In this document: one piece after another, positions 1-10,526 of the stretch
Numbering within the stretch: the stretch's first letter is position 1
How the letters are laid out: every line of letters begins with the position of its first letter
DNA from: Oligoflexales bacterium
GTDB lineage: Bacteria > Bdellovibrionota_B > Oligoflexia > Oligoflexales > RGVZ01
Assembly: GCA_947494335.1 (NCBI GenBank)
Contig: CANLUT010000002.1
Coordinates: 310,001 to 374,000, forward strand
Length of the DNA stretch: 64,000 bases
Direction of reading: 5' to 3'
Translations under genes and position numbers: made by a program
Notes under the pieces: model-generated
Told to the model about the DNA's origin: nothing
Database searches by the model: none
What the model saw: the letters and a program-made list of their open reading frames with translations, nothing else

Positions 1-930
1 TCCCTTTTTTAGCTCAATCACGACGCGAATGTCGTCTTCAGCAGATTCATCACGAAGATCGGAAATTCCTTCGATTTTCTTTTCACGAACCAGGTCTGCA
101 ATTCTTTCGATAAGACGTGCCTTGTTCACCTGATATGGGATTTCCGTAACTATGATTTGTTCCTTGCCCTGAGACTTGGGCACAGGCTCCACGTGGGATT
201 TGGACCTCATGATGACCGATCCGCGACCCGTCATAAACGCTTCGCGAATTCCAGCAATGCCAACAATCTGGCCCTTTGTCGGAAAGTCTGGGCCTTTGAC
301 ATAAGTCATGAGCTCTTCGATGCGCAGGGAGGGATTTTCTATTAGGGCAAGCAAAGCATCCAGCACCTCACCTAAATTGTGAGGAGGAATATTCGTCGCC
401 ATACCTACGGCAATCCCGGACGCTCCATTCACCAACAGTTGCGGCAGCCTTGTGGGAAGAACGAGTGGTTCTTCCTCCTTGTTGTCGTAGTTTGGACCGA
501 AATCAACCGTTTCCTTATCAATGTCACTCAGTAGCAATTCCGCTACTTCTTCCAAACGACACTCGGTGTAACGCATAGCGGCCGCTGAATCACCGTCGAT
601 AGATCCGAAGTTTCCTTGACCATCGATCAGCGTGTACCGCATCGCAAAATTTTGAGCCAATCGAACCATCGCCTCATACACAGGACTATCGCCATGCGGA
701 TGGAACCGGCCGATAACTTCCCCGACAACACGGGCGCTTTTAAGGTATGGGCGGTTGTGAAAGTTTTTTAAATTATGCATCGCAAACAAGATGCGGCGGT
801 GAACGGGCTTTAAGCCATCGCGGACGTCTGGAAGTGCGCGCGAAACGATAACCGACATCGAGTAATCGAGAAACGCGGTGCGCATCTCTTCTTCGATTTT
901 AATTGGAATAACACTATTTGCTTGATCCAT
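1..930 (-). CDS. gyrA: DNA gyrase subunit A (3' end outside window)
   Basis: GyrA is the breakage-reunion subunit of DNA gyrase, which introduces negative supercoils with GyrB. Translating the minus strand from the ATG at 930 gives an open frame to the window edge with the GyrA N-terminal domain: [20 protein letters not shown], then the winged-helix quinolone-determining stretch [17 protein letters not shown], then [10 protein letters not shown], which carries the catalytic tyrosine. About 310 of some 830 residues are present, so the tower, coiled coil and C-terminal beta-pinwheel lie outside. The stop of gyrB's neighbour frame is 30 bp upstream, so gyrB and gyrA are probably co-transcribed. 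At the E. coli residue-84 position it has Pro instead of Ala, and Glu replaces Asp87; Ser83 is kept. Family assignment is certain. Confidence 0.97.
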   Translation of the reverse strand, partial: MDQANSVIPIKIEEEMRTAFLDYSMSVIVSRALPDVRDGLKPVHRRILFAMHNLKNFHNRPYLKSARVVGEVIGRFHPHGDSPVYEAMVRLAQNFAMRYTLIDGQGNFGSIDGDSAAAMRYTECRLEEVAELLLSDIDKETVDFGPNYDNKEEEPLVLPTRLPQLLVNGASGIAVGMATNIPPHNLGEVLDALLALIENPSLRIEELMTYVKGPDFPTKGQIVGIAGIREAFMTGRGSVIMRSKSHVEPVPKSQGKEQIIVTEIPYQVNKARLIERIADLVREKKIEGISDLRDESAEDDIRVVIELKKG

Positions 931-960
931 GATTTATTCCTTTAAGCGAGTGGTAACCGC

Positions 961-3498
<2,538 letters not shown>

Positions 3499-3563
3499 TC
3501 ACTTTGCGAAAAGTCTTGAGCTAATTTTGTTTCAACCGAAAACACGAAAACGCCTCATCCCTG

Positions 3564-4709
3564 TTACGCGTGAGCTTCAGCTCCACCGGTAATAGGAACG
3601 AGGATATGTCTTGTGGCACAATCTGTCGGCTCACCATACGGTGTCAGGACGATTGGCTCTACCGCGTCCTTGAATTGCAAAGACATTTTCTCAGCGCCAG
3701 TCACATTAACAATATCGGTAATATATTTTCCGTTTATCGCAATGTCACATTTTGCGCCATGGTACCCTTCAAGGCCAATTCGTTCTTTGCCCTCAGAGTT
3801 CGCAGTATTCTTCGAACTAAGGGTAAGTGATGAATCGGAAAAGCTCAACTGTAAAACCCTGCTTTTATCGGCGGCTAGCAACACGCGGCGTGCAACGCCT
3901 TTCATGTGGTTTGTGGTCACTAAAACACCACGCTGTTTAAGATCAGGAATCACGGAGGAATAATTTGGGTATTTGACGGCCGAAAGCCGGACAAAAATTT
4001 GGAAGTTTGGTACTTCAGCAACCAAGGTTGTCTGATCGTCTGAAATACTCAATTTTACCTGTTCGAATCCTTCAGATGCCAGTTTCGAGAGTTCTTGAAG
4101 AGCTCTCTTTGTTAGGCTTACGCCTGTTTTTAAGAATGTATCCGGCATATCGACTCGGATATCACAAAAAGAGAGTCTAAAAGAATCCGTACCAACAAGT
4201 CTCAACGCGGATTTGTCGCTAGAGGGTCGGTGCATGAAGGCAACTGTACCGTAGTTACGGGGGGAATCGGTGGCAACACAGCTTCCAACTTGTTCAATCA
4301 TGTAGGCGAGCTTGGAGACGGAGATATTGGCCGTATTTTCATACTCCACCGATGGAGAGTCTCGCCACTGAACGTCCTCGATAAGTGGAAGTTTCATCGT
4401 GAATTCTTTGTTTGGGCCGGCGGTGACCCTGAGATTGGCTCCATCTTTTTCCAGCTGAACCAGGCCTTCTGGTAATTCTCTCGTTAAATCTGAAAAGATT
4501 TTGGCTGGAACAAAAACGAGTCCCTCGCTCTTTATCTCACATGGGAAATCGTTGAATATCGCTAACGCCTGGTCTGCGGCCGCTACGTGAAGTCTTCCCT
4601 TCCGGGCGTTCAGTCCGACGTGTGCCAGATTTCTTTCAGCCATAGCGCCTTGGACCCTATTCATTGCCAAGCCAAGTAGGTTGCGATCTATTTTCAAATT
4701 GAGGTTCAT
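3564..4709 (-). CDS. dnaN: DNA polymerase III beta subunit (sliding clamp)
   Basis: DnaN forms the dimeric ring that tethers DNA polymerase III to template and also recruits mismatch-repair and regulatory proteins. The 381-residue product has the usual family length (about 370). It shows the three-domain clamp pattern, with MNLNLKIDRNLLGLAMNRVQ at the N-terminus, VFVPAKIFSDLTRELPEG in domain 1 and YITDIVNVTGAEKMSLQFKD in domain 3. The C-terminus carries a short extension (ITGGAEAHA) after the segment LVPIT, where many clamps end in a PMRL-like tail. It lies directly downstream of dnaA with a 274-bp gap, and gyrB follows. Assignment rests on the overall pattern and the dnaA-dnaN-gyrB context and is secure. 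Confidence 0.95.
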   Translation of the reverse strand: MNLNLKIDRNLLGLAMNRVQGAMAERNLAHVGLNARKGRLHVAAADQALAIFNDFPCEIKSEGLVFVPAKIFSDLTRELPEGLVQLEKDGANLRVTAGPNKEFTMKLPLIEDVQWRDSPSVEYENTANISVSKLAYMIEQVGSCVATDSPRNYGTVAFMHRPSSDKSALRLVGTDSFRLSFCDIRVDMPDTFLKTGVSLTKRALQELSKLASEGFEQVKLSISDDQTTLVAEVPNFQIFVRLSAVKYPNYSSVIPDLKQRGVLVTTNHMKGVARRVLLAADKSRVLQLSFSDSSLTLSSKNTANSEGKERIGLEGYHGAKCDIAINGKYITDIVNVTGAEKMSLQFKDAVEPIVLTPYGEPTDCATRHILVPITGGAEAHA

Positions 4710-4983
4710 GTGAGTTCCTTTGTGAGGCCAATATTAGGTTAAAATCATTTTCTTTTAGATATATGTTTTAGTATGTCAGCTCTGGTTTTGTGGATATCTC
4801 TCCAAGTGTCTTTATTAATTGATTTTTCGGCATTTCTTCTTGTGGTTTGTCTTTGGAAATCATTTCGGTTTCTTTTTGAGTTTTATCTGAAAACTTCTGG
4901 CCCCATAATTCTGTTCATTGTCGCCTAACATCGGATTCAAGGGATTTCACAAGACTAATACACAAGATATCCACAATTGTTTG
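4710..4983. promoter_or_regulatory. dnaA-dnaN intergenic region with DnaA-box-like sites
   Basis: This is a 274-bp AT-rich spacer without an ORF of its own. It contains two 8-of-9 matches to the DnaA box TTATCCACA: ATATCCACA on the plus strand at 4967-4975, and the same word on the minus strand at 4789-4797 (read as TGTGGATAT on plus). The middle holds pyrimidine-rich runs on the plus strand. It probably carries the dnaN promoter and may be part of a bipartite origin, since many bacteria have DnaA-box clusters on both sides of dnaA. Function is inferred from position and boxes only. Confidence 0.5.
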
Positions 4984-6366
4984 TCATGAAAGATGCTCTA
5001 AATTGCGCTGCAATGAATCTACGACGGCTCGCAGATCCAGGTCCGATACGATCGCAGCTTCGATTTTCTTAACGTTATGAAGCACCGTTGTATGGTCCTT
5101 GCCGCCAAATTTTTGTCCCAGTTCTGGTAAGGAAGCTGGAGTCAGTTTGCGTGCCAGGAACATTGCAATCTGCCTCGGGTGAGCAATTGCGCTGTGTTTT
5201 TTCTTTGACTTCAGATCAGAGATTTTAATCTTAAAATGATCAGCCACTGTTTTTTGTATGTCTTCGACTGAAAGTTTTTTAGGTGACTCAGCGACGAAGA
5301 AATCTTGAAAAATCGTTTGAGCTAAATTGAGAGTAATTGGAACATTGTCGAATTCACTGAAAGCGCGCAGTCTCAACACGGCGCCCTCGAGTTCCCGAAT
5401 GTCCTTCTTTTTATGCTTTGCAATGTATTCAGCAACGTCGGATTCAAGTTTTATACCGAGCGCTTCAGCCTTCTTATTTAAGATGGCTATCCGATGTTCG
5501 ACGTCAGGTGGTTGAATGTCAGCAATCAGTCCCCATTGGAAACGATTTCTAAGCCTATCTTCAATGTCAGGTATGGCTTGCGGCAAAACGTCTGACGTCA
5601 TAACTATTTGTTTTTTAGCGCCATACAGACTGTTGAATGTGTGAAAAAACTCTTCCTGAGTTGCTTTTTTGCCACCGGAAATAAATTGTACGTCGTCAAT
5701 TAGCAGGACGTCGCAGGAGCGATACTTCTGTCGAAACTCCATTGTTTTGCCGAAACGTATGCAATAGATCATTTCGTTCATGAAACGTTCTGACGTGATG
5801 TACGCCACATTTGCGGTTGGGTTTTGCCGAAGGACTTCGTTACCAACAGCATGAAGTAGGTGAGTTTTACCAAGACCGGAACTACCACAGATAAATAACG
5901 GGTTATAGGACTGACCAGGTTTATTGGCTACTGCTTGGCAAGTGGACATTGCAAACTGGTTGCTGGAACCTTTAACAAAATTTTGAAAAGTGTAATTTGG
6001 GTTCAGACAACTTTCTGCCGAAACCTTTTTCGTTTTGGCCGAGATTTCTTGGGAGGCTGGGTCAATTGGATTTTCTTCCTCGGAGATCTCGTCGGCTTGT
6101 AGGTCCTGTCTTGGATTGTGGGTGTCGAACTGAATAAGGTACTGGTCGAGACCAAGTTCAGTTTTGATTTTCTCTATGAGTGGCAAGTAGGAATCATGGA
6201 TTCTCTGATAGAAGAGTATGTTTGGAGCCTTGATGAGAAGTTGGTTCCCAGTGACATTAACGCATTCAAGTGGTGCGACCCATGTGGTGTATTCCTGGTT
6301 TGGCACCAGTGCTTTGATAGCTTGTTTGATATTGTCCCAGGGTGTAAACGAGGATGTTGGATGCAT
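4984..6366 (-). CDS. dnaA: chromosomal replication initiator protein DnaA
   Basis: DnaA binds DnaA boxes at oriC and melts the origin as an ATP-bound filament. Domain I covers the first 80 residues (FTPWDNIKQAIKAL), followed by an acidic linker. The AAA+ domain has Walker A GSSGLGKTHLL near residue 161 and Walker B LLIDDVQFI. Domain IV ends with the DnaA signature GGKDHTTVLHNVKKIE. I chose the ATG at 6366 (MHPTSSFTPW, 460 residues) because TAGGGA precedes it at good spacing; a longer in-frame start at 6408 has no convincing ribosome site. It is transcribed away from the putative origin, followed by dnaN and gyrB. Confidence 0.97.
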   Translation of the reverse strand: MHPTSSFTPWDNIKQAIKALVPNQEYTTWVAPLECVNVTGNQLLIKAPNILFYQRIHDSYLPLIEKIKTELGLDQYLIQFDTHNPRQDLQADEISEEENPIDPASQEISAKTKKVSAESCLNPNYTFQNFVKGSSNQFAMSTCQAVANKPGQSYNPLFICGSSGLGKTHLLHAVGNEVLRQNPTANVAYITSERFMNEMIYCIRFGKTMEFRQKYRSCDVLLIDDVQFISGGKKATQEEFFHTFNSLYGAKKQIVMTSDVLPQAIPDIEDRLRNRFQWGLIADIQPPDVEHRIAILNKKAEALGIKLESDVAEYIAKHKKKDIRELEGAVLRLRAFSEFDNVPITLNLAQTIFQDFFVAESPKKLSVEDIQKTVADHFKIKISDLKSKKKHSAIAHPRQIAMFLARKLTPASLPELGQKFGGKDHTTVLHNVKKIEAAIVSDLDLRAVVDSLQRNLEHLS

Positions 6367-6408
6367 GCGAGTCCCTACAAATAATAAGCCGGCGTTAAGG
6401 CGGCGCAT

Positions 6409-6546
6409 TCTACGGTTGATTTTGGTGCGTGAACGTTAGCAAAGGGACTTGGCTTGAGCAAGTGACAATGTAAGATATTTTTATGAGTGATTTTGAATGG
6501 TTATATTGTGTTAGAACTATCGACTTTTTAGAGTTATCCACAGATT
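6409..6546. other. candidate chromosomal origin segment (oriC) with a perfect DnaA box
   Basis: This spacer separates the leftward dnaA-dnaN-gyrB-gyrA genes from the rightward atp/par genes. It contains a perfect DnaA box TTATCCACA at 6534-6542 that ends four bases before the next start codon. The stretch from about 6470 to 6535 is AT-rich and could serve as an unwinding element. Divergence of gene direction, the adjacent dnaA and the parS cluster 2 kb away all support an origin here. Only one perfect box is seen, so the functional origin may also use the weaker boxes between dnaA and dnaN. A GC-skew plot over the whole chromosome would decide. Confidence 0.6.
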
Positions 6547-6777
6547 ATGAAAAAGTTTTTATTGGGCTTTAGTTATCTAATGTTTTTATCTTTTGAGTTG
6601 ATCATCTTTTTGGTCGGCGGTGTTTATCTTTCAAAATATCTCAATTCTGTGTATTCAGTCGGCTTCGATTGGATTTTCGCAACAATGCCACTTTCGTTGG
6701 TACTGTGTGGATATGCTGTTTATAAATTTTTGGTATTAATTGTAAAAATCGACTCAAAAAAAACCACCGGTGATTAA
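6547..6777 (+). CDS. small AtpZ/AtpI-family membrane protein
   Basis: This 76-residue protein has two predicted membrane helices, roughly residues 5-27 and 42-66. The loop shows the pattern VGGVYLSKYLNSVYSVGF followed by a Gly-containing second helix, which resembles the AtpZ/AtpI family (glycine-rich helix, then a short polar loop with a hairpin return). Such proteins are encoded at the head of ATP synthase operons and are linked to F0 assembly or Mg2+ supply. The start at 6547 is forced, because an in-frame stop lies at 6529 and no other start fits. There is no clear ribosome site, and the DnaA box lies immediately upstream. It overlaps the next gene by 8 bp. Family call is moderate; the context (followed by atpB and atpE) is the main support. 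Confidence 0.6.
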   Translation: MKKFLLGFSYLMFLSFELIIFLVGGVYLSKYLNSVYSVGFDWIFATMPLSLVLCGYAVYKFLVLIVKIDSKKTTGD

Positions 6778-7174
6778 AAAAAGAGCAAAAATTTTGTTAG
6801 ATGGTTTTATTTGGCCCCGATATTTCTTATTGGCGAGTCTTCAGGCGGTTATTTTCTCGGCATGGTTGGAAGTGTTCAATTGGCTGTCACTTTCGTTGGG
6901 GCTTATCGTTTTTGGCCTGTCTTTCTCTGGTCTGGAGATGCTTTTGCGTAAGGTTTTGCTTCAGCAGTCTTTGAAGGGTGGGATTCGAAGTGGGATATTT
7001 TGGCTCGTAGTTAAATTTCTGGGTCCTCTCTCCATCATTTATATGGCTGTTGATAGGGGGTTTTCTGTTTTGTTTTTGGTTTCCGGTATTAGCCTCGGGC
7101 TGTTAAGCGTAACGGTTATTTTGGTTGCTAGAGAGCTTAATTCACGTGAAAAAACGTTGAGAGTATTGAGTTGA
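6770..7174 (+). CDS. AtpI-like integral membrane protein
   Basis: This 134-residue protein is very hydrophobic, with about four membrane helices (near residues 17-35, 38-58, 78-92 and 100-122) and basic loops. It starts with GTG at 6770, overlapping the end of the previous gene, which indicates translational coupling. Size, four-helix layout and its place just before atpB fit ATP synthase protein I (AtpI), a factor that helps c-ring assembly or associates with F0. There is no sequence motif that proves the family, so the name is based on topology and neighbours. It could instead be an unrelated small membrane protein of the same operon. Confidence 0.5.
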   Translation: MIKKRAKILLDGFIWPRYFLLASLQAVIFSAWLEVFNWLSLSLGLIVFGLSFSGLEMLLRKVLLQQSLKGGIRSGIFWLVVKFLGPLSIIYMAVDRGFSVLFLVSGISLGLLSVTVILVARELNSREKTLRVLS

Positions 7175-7240
7175 TGAGCTAAACCATAGAGTCTTAAATA
7201 AGGTGATTTAGTCTACCTTTCAGTAGGTTTGGAGTGGTTC

Positions 7241-8020
7241 ATGGTTCGTTTGCTATGCTTGCTATTCACTTTGACAGGATTTTCGTCACCCGCATTGGCG
7301 TCAGGCGGTATCGTAAATTGGTATGCTGAGCTTCATCGCGCTCTTATTGGGGGCGACCAACACAGCGAAGAGCGCTTTGTTGTTATCGGCGGCGGCCTCT
7401 TTGTGTTGCTTGTAACGTCACTGATCGGTTTGTTGTACAGATCTAGAGTCCAGGCGGCTGGGGATGTTGTGGTTCCGGAAGGTCGGTTTGGATTGAGAAC
7501 CGCAGTTGAATCCGCTATGGATCTGTGTGTGGGCCTCGCCAAGGACATCCTTGGGTCTGAGTGGAAAACATATTCCCCTCTGCTAGCCGCCATTTTTATG
7601 TATATTTTTATTAGTAATATCGGAGGCTTGGTTCCAGGTGTGATTCCGGCAACTGAGAATTTTTCCAATAATTTGGCAGTCGGCCTGATGGTGTTTGTTA
7701 TTTATAACTTCGCTGGTTTCAAGGAGCACGGTCTCCATTATCTCAAGCAATTTACTGGTCCCATGTTAGCCGTGGCGCCCTTGGTCTTTGTTATTGAGCT
7801 AATTGGCCATTCGGTTCGTCCGTTAAGTCTTAGCTTGCGTCTGATGAGCAATATTTTTGCGGACCACCTTTTGGTCAGCATTTTTTCGACCAATGTTCCT
7901 TATATTATCGTTCCCTCTGGTTTGATGTTTTTTGGTTTGCTGGTAGCGCTCGTGCAGAGCTATTTGTTTACTCTATTGACGAGTGTCTATATCTCTTTGG
8001 CTGTTTCTCACGACCACTAA
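7241..8020 (+). CDS. atpB: ATP synthase F0 subunit a
   Basis: Subunit a forms the two half-channels that feed ions to the c-ring. The key stretch SLSLRLMSNIFADHLL carries the essential arginine, and IELIGHSVRPLSLS precedes it. Several membrane helices follow the pattern of the family. The predicted start is the ATG at 7241, preceded by TTGGAG; an upstream TTG at 7229 is also in frame. From 7241 the N-terminus (MVRLLCLLFTLTGFSSPALASGG) looks like a cleavable signal peptide with an A-L-A-S cleavage site, a feature not found in E. coli AtpB. About 260 residues, normal for the family. It is followed by atpE and so forms the first part of the split atp locus. Confidence 0.95.
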   Translation: MVRLLCLLFTLTGFSSPALASGGIVNWYAELHRALIGGDQHSEERFVVIGGGLFVLLVTSLIGLLYRSRVQAAGDVVVPEGRFGLRTAVESAMDLCVGLAKDILGSEWKTYSPLLAAIFMYIFISNIGGLVPGVIPATENFSNNLAVGLMVFVIYNFAGFKEHGLHYLKQFTGPMLAVAPLVFVIELIGHSVRPLSLSLRLMSNIFADHLLVSIFSTNVPYIIVPSGLMFFGLLVALVQSYLFTLLTSVYISLAVSHDH

Positions 8021-8075
8021 GTTTGGTTCTTTGAGAGTTATTTAGCGGAATTTATTTTTTAATGAGAGGTGTTTT

Positions 8076-8384
8076 GTGAAGTTTTTGAAATTTGCAGGTG
8101 TTCTAGCTGGTTTGTTGGTAAGCGGTGTTGCTCTTGCTGAAGGCGACGCTTCTAGCGTTTCGTCTAGTGGCTTAGTTGCTATCGGCTCGGCCTTGGCGAT
8201 GGGTCTTGCTGCAATTGGTGCCAGCGGTGGTCAAGGCAAGGCTGCCGGATCTGCTTTGGAAGGTATTGCCAGAAACCCAGGAAGCAAAGACGCGGTTTTC
8301 GTTCCGCTTCTTCTCTCTTTGGCCTTCATCGAGCTTTCTGCTCTTTTGGGCTTCGTAGTCGCATTCCTGTGGCTGCAAAAGTAA
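8076..8384 (+). CDS. atpE: ATP synthase F0 subunit c
   Basis: Subunit c builds the rotor ring. The 102-residue product begins with an apparent signal peptide (first 22 residues ending ALAEG), leaving a mature chain of about 80 residues, which is the usual size. The first helix contains [21 protein letters not shown], with the polar-loop Arg-Asn-Pro. The second helix has [12 protein letters not shown], whose Glu is the ion-binding carboxylate. The Gln of GGQG matches a Na+-ligand position in sodium-type rings, but the Ser and Tyr that complete the Na+ site are Leu here, so proton coupling is more likely. The start is GTG at 8076 with GAGAGGTG upstream. A terminator follows directly, separating atpBE from the rest of the operon. 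Confidence 0.95.
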   Translation: MKFLKFAGVLAGLLVSGVALAEGDASSVSSSGLVAIGSALAMGLAAIGASGGQGKAAGSALEGIARNPGSKDAVFVPLLLSLAFIELSALLGFVVAFLWLQK

Positions 8385-8400
8385 TTTAATCCATTACTTG

Positions 8401-8434
8401 AAAGGGCTGGCGCTTGGGCGCTGGCCCTTTTTTG
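8401..8434 (+). terminator. intrinsic terminator after atpE
   Basis: A 13-bp stem (with two G-T pairs) is formed by AAAGGGCTGGCGC and GCGCTGGCCCTTT around a 4-base loop TTGG, followed by a T run. It lies 17 bp past the atpE stop, so atpBE transcription is expected to end before parA. The T run touches the first parS site. Confidence 0.85.
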
Positions 8435-8524
8435 TTTCACGTGAAACATTGTTTTGGTTCGGTTTGTTTGTGTTCCACGTGAAACATAATGCTATGGAAA
8501 AATTTGAATGTTCCACGTGAAACA
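8433..8524. promoter_or_regulatory. parS array: three ParB-binding sites at 38-bp period
   Basis: Three 16-bp palindromes match the widely conserved parS consensus TGTTTCACGTGAAACA. Site 1 at 8433-8448 is perfect; sites 2 (8471-8486) and 3 (8509-8524) are both TGTTCCACGTGAAACA, one mismatch. The starts are spaced exactly 38 bp apart, with 22-bp spacers that do not resemble each other. ParB, encoded just downstream, is expected to load here as a CTP-dependent clamp and spread, organising the origin region for segregation by ParA. They lie between the atpE terminator and the parA promoter, so ParB loading could also affect parAB transcription. Confidence 0.95.
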
Positions 8525-8555
8525 TGAAAATGATCCTAGCCACGCGAGCAACTTT

Positions 8556-8564
8556 TGCTATACT
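8556..8564 (+). promoter_or_regulatory. extended -10 promoter for parAB
   Basis: TGCTATACT (TG, one base, then TATACT) lies 34 bp before the parA start, in the only AT-rich part of the gap. No good -35 hexamer is visible at 17 bp, which fits an extended -10 promoter. It is 31 bp downstream of the third parS site. Confidence 0.55.
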
Positions 8565-8597
8565 CCGGGACGAATAAATCAGAAAACTGGAGGAACG

Positions 8598-9434
8598 ATG
8601 GCCCGCATCATCGCCGTCTCGAATCAAAAGGGTGGAGTAGGCAAAACCACGACATCTGTAAACATTGCCGCATCATTGGCCGCAGCTGAGAAAAAGGTGC
8701 TTTTAGTAGACCTTGATCCTCAAGCTAATGCTGGCAGTGGGTTAGGGATTTCCCCCGAGAGCATTCAAACAAGCATGTATCAAGTGCTCGTTGATGAAGC
8801 CCCAATCAAATCCGCGATACTTCACACAGAGCTTAAATGTCTCAACCTGGCAGCAGCGAACCAAGATCTGATCGGTGCCGAAATAGAATTAGTTACAGCG
8901 ATAGGCAGAGAGGTTCGCCTGAAAGACGCCCTTGCCCAGGTCAATGACATCTACGATTACATCATCATCGATTGTCCACCAGCGTTGGGAATTCTAACGG
9001 TAAATGCTCTAACGGCTGCGCACTCTGTTTTAATTCCCATGCAGTGCGAATATTATGCTATGGAGGGCCTAAGCCAGCTCCTGAAGACCGTTGGTTTAAT
9101 CAAACGTCGACTAAACCCTGACCTCGAAAGAGAGGGTATTTTGTTAACGATGTATGATCGTCGCAATAACCTTTGTCACCAAGTCGAGCAGGATATTCGC
9201 ACACACTTCCAAGGCGAGGTGTTTGCGACCGTGATACCTCGTAACGTGCGCCTCTCAGAAGCGCCATCGCACGGGAAACCTGTCATCTTGTATGATATCA
9301 ATTCGACCGGAGCGATAGCCTATATGGAAGTGGCCCGCGAGCTTATTCGTCGTCAGACAGCGCGTAAGACGGACGCCAAACAGAGTCAAAACTTTGCGCC
9401 TGAGCAGGGCCAGCCCAAGGGAGTTCAGCTATGA
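8598..9434 (+). CDS. parA: chromosome-partitioning ATPase ParA
   Basis: ParA is a deviant Walker-type ATPase that binds DNA non-specifically and moves ParB-parS complexes during origin segregation. The N-terminus MARIIAVSNQKGGVGKTTT has the signature KGGVGKTT at residues 11-18, with the first Lys being the deviant intersubunit lysine. Further motifs are LLVDLDPQANAGSGLG (A') and DYIIIDCPPALGILTVNAL (B). The start at 8598 is chosen because GGAGG precedes it and the family begins here. The open frame extends 30 codons upstream, but that part runs through the third parS site and the promoter and is not coding. 278 residues, typical of chromosomal ParA/Soj. It overlaps parB by 4 bp (ATGA). Confidence 0.97.
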   Translation: MARIIAVSNQKGGVGKTTTSVNIAASLAAAEKKVLLVDLDPQANAGSGLGISPESIQTSMYQVLVDEAPIKSAILHTELKCLNLAAANQDLIGAEIELVTAIGREVRLKDALAQVNDIYDYIIIDCPPALGILTVNALTAAHSVLIPMQCEYYAMEGLSQLLKTVGLIKRRLNPDLEREGILLTMYDRRNNLCHQVEQDIRTHFQGEVFATVIPRNVRLSEAPSHGKPVILYDINSTGAIAYMEVARELIRRQTARKTDAKQSQNFAPEQGQPKGVQL

Positions 9435-10396
9435 CACAAAAAATCGACCCACGCCTGAAAAGACCCTCGCTTGGCAAGGGTATCACATCACTTTTGGGCG
9501 AATATGATCAGGAACCTTCTAACTCAACGGTAAAAACATCAACACCCACACCCTCGCGGCACGGCGCTGAAAAGACGTCAATGGCCCAAGTTGTTGCGAA
9601 GGGAAGTGTTGTGGAACTTTCTCAAGATTTGATTGAAGTAAACCCACATCAGCCGCGAAGAATATTCAAAGATGAAGAATTAAAGTCGCTGGCCGCCAGT
9701 ATCAAGGTTGACGGTGTCATTCAGCCTATTACTGTTACCAAAACGGACGTTCCAGGGCGCTATCTGCTCATTGCCGGTGAGCGTCGACTGCGAGCAAGCC
9801 GATTGGCTGGACTTGACAAAATTCCAGCCATTATCCGCGAACCGATGTCCGATCAGGAACAGCTTCGGGTTGCGCTAATCGAAAATATTCAAAGACAAGA
9901 TTTAAACGTGCTTGAAGAGGCGGAGGCATACCAGTCGCTAATTAACGATTTTGGTCTCACGCAAGAGCAATGTGCTGAAAAAGTAGGCAAAGATCGTTCT
10001 ACGGTCGCAAATATTTTGCGAATCCTACATCTTCCTAAGGAGGTTCAGGACGATCTAGTTGAGGGCCGCCTAACAATGGGCCATGGCCGAGCGCTGCTGT
10101 CAATTGATGATAGAAAGCTTATTTTAAGAGCCAGAGATATCATAATTAAAAAATCTTTAAATGTTCGTCAAACAGAGCAATTAGTTAAAAATTATAAAAC
10201 AAACCAGCAAACGCCTGGCGGTAGAACAGGAAAAGATGCTGCGGATCTGGAATATCTTGCGGATAGCCTTCGCGGAACCCTCAAGACAAAGGTAAAAATT
10301 TCCGGAAATGCGGCCAAAGGAAAGATTGAAATATCCTATTTCTCTGCCTCTGAGCTTGAGCGCTTGTTGGCCGTCTTTGGTCATAAGATTAATTGA
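9431..10396 (+). CDS. parB: chromosome-partitioning protein ParB
   Basis: ParB binds parS and uses CTP to close into a sliding clamp on DNA. The 321-residue product has a short basic N-terminus that matches ParA-stimulating peptides (LKRPSLGKGITSLLG), then the CTPase/N-terminal domain with GERRLRASRLAGLDKIPAI and ALIENIQRQDLNVLEEAEAY. The helix-turn-helix follows at about residues 175-200 (LTQEQCAEKVGKDRSTVANI), and the C-terminus is the dimerisation region. The ATGA overlap with parA implies coupled translation. Its target sites are the parS array upstream of parA. Confidence 0.97.
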   Translation: MTQKIDPRLKRPSLGKGITSLLGEYDQEPSNSTVKTSTPTPSRHGAEKTSMAQVVAKGSVVELSQDLIEVNPHQPRRIFKDEELKSLAASIKVDGVIQPITVTKTDVPGRYLLIAGERRLRASRLAGLDKIPAIIREPMSDQEQLRVALIENIQRQDLNVLEEAEAYQSLINDFGLTQEQCAEKVGKDRSTVANILRILHLPKEVQDDLVEGRLTMGHGRALLSIDDRKLILRARDIIIKKSLNVRQTEQLVKNYKTNQQTPGGRTGKDAADLEYLADSLRGTLKTKVKISGNAAKGKIEISYFSASELERLLAVFGHKIN

Positions 10397-10451
10397 TCAT
10401 CACTTGTCTGGAAACTCCATCTTCCCCGATAAATCACTGTTGCCGCAATGG

Positions 10452-10505
10452 AAAATCTAAGCTATCTCTGCCGCTTGTCGATTTGATGATAGCTTAGATT
10501 TTTTC
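10452..10505 (+). terminator. hairpin terminator between parB and the second atp block
   Basis: AAAATCTAAGCTATC and GATAGCTTAGATTTT form a 15-bp perfect stem around a 21-base loop, followed by TTTTC. It should end parAB transcription. No clear promoter is visible in the 21 bp between this hairpin and the next gene, so either transcripts read through (attenuation) or a promoter lies upstream of the hairpin, for example near 10410-10435 (TTGTCT, then GATAAA). Confidence 0.8.
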
Positions 10506-10526
10506 TCAATTAGCAGGTAGAGACTC

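Noticed and set aside
8508-8597. N-terminal extension of ParA starting MFHVKHEND
   Set aside because: It reads through the third parS site and the promoter; GGAGG and family similarity place the start at 8598.
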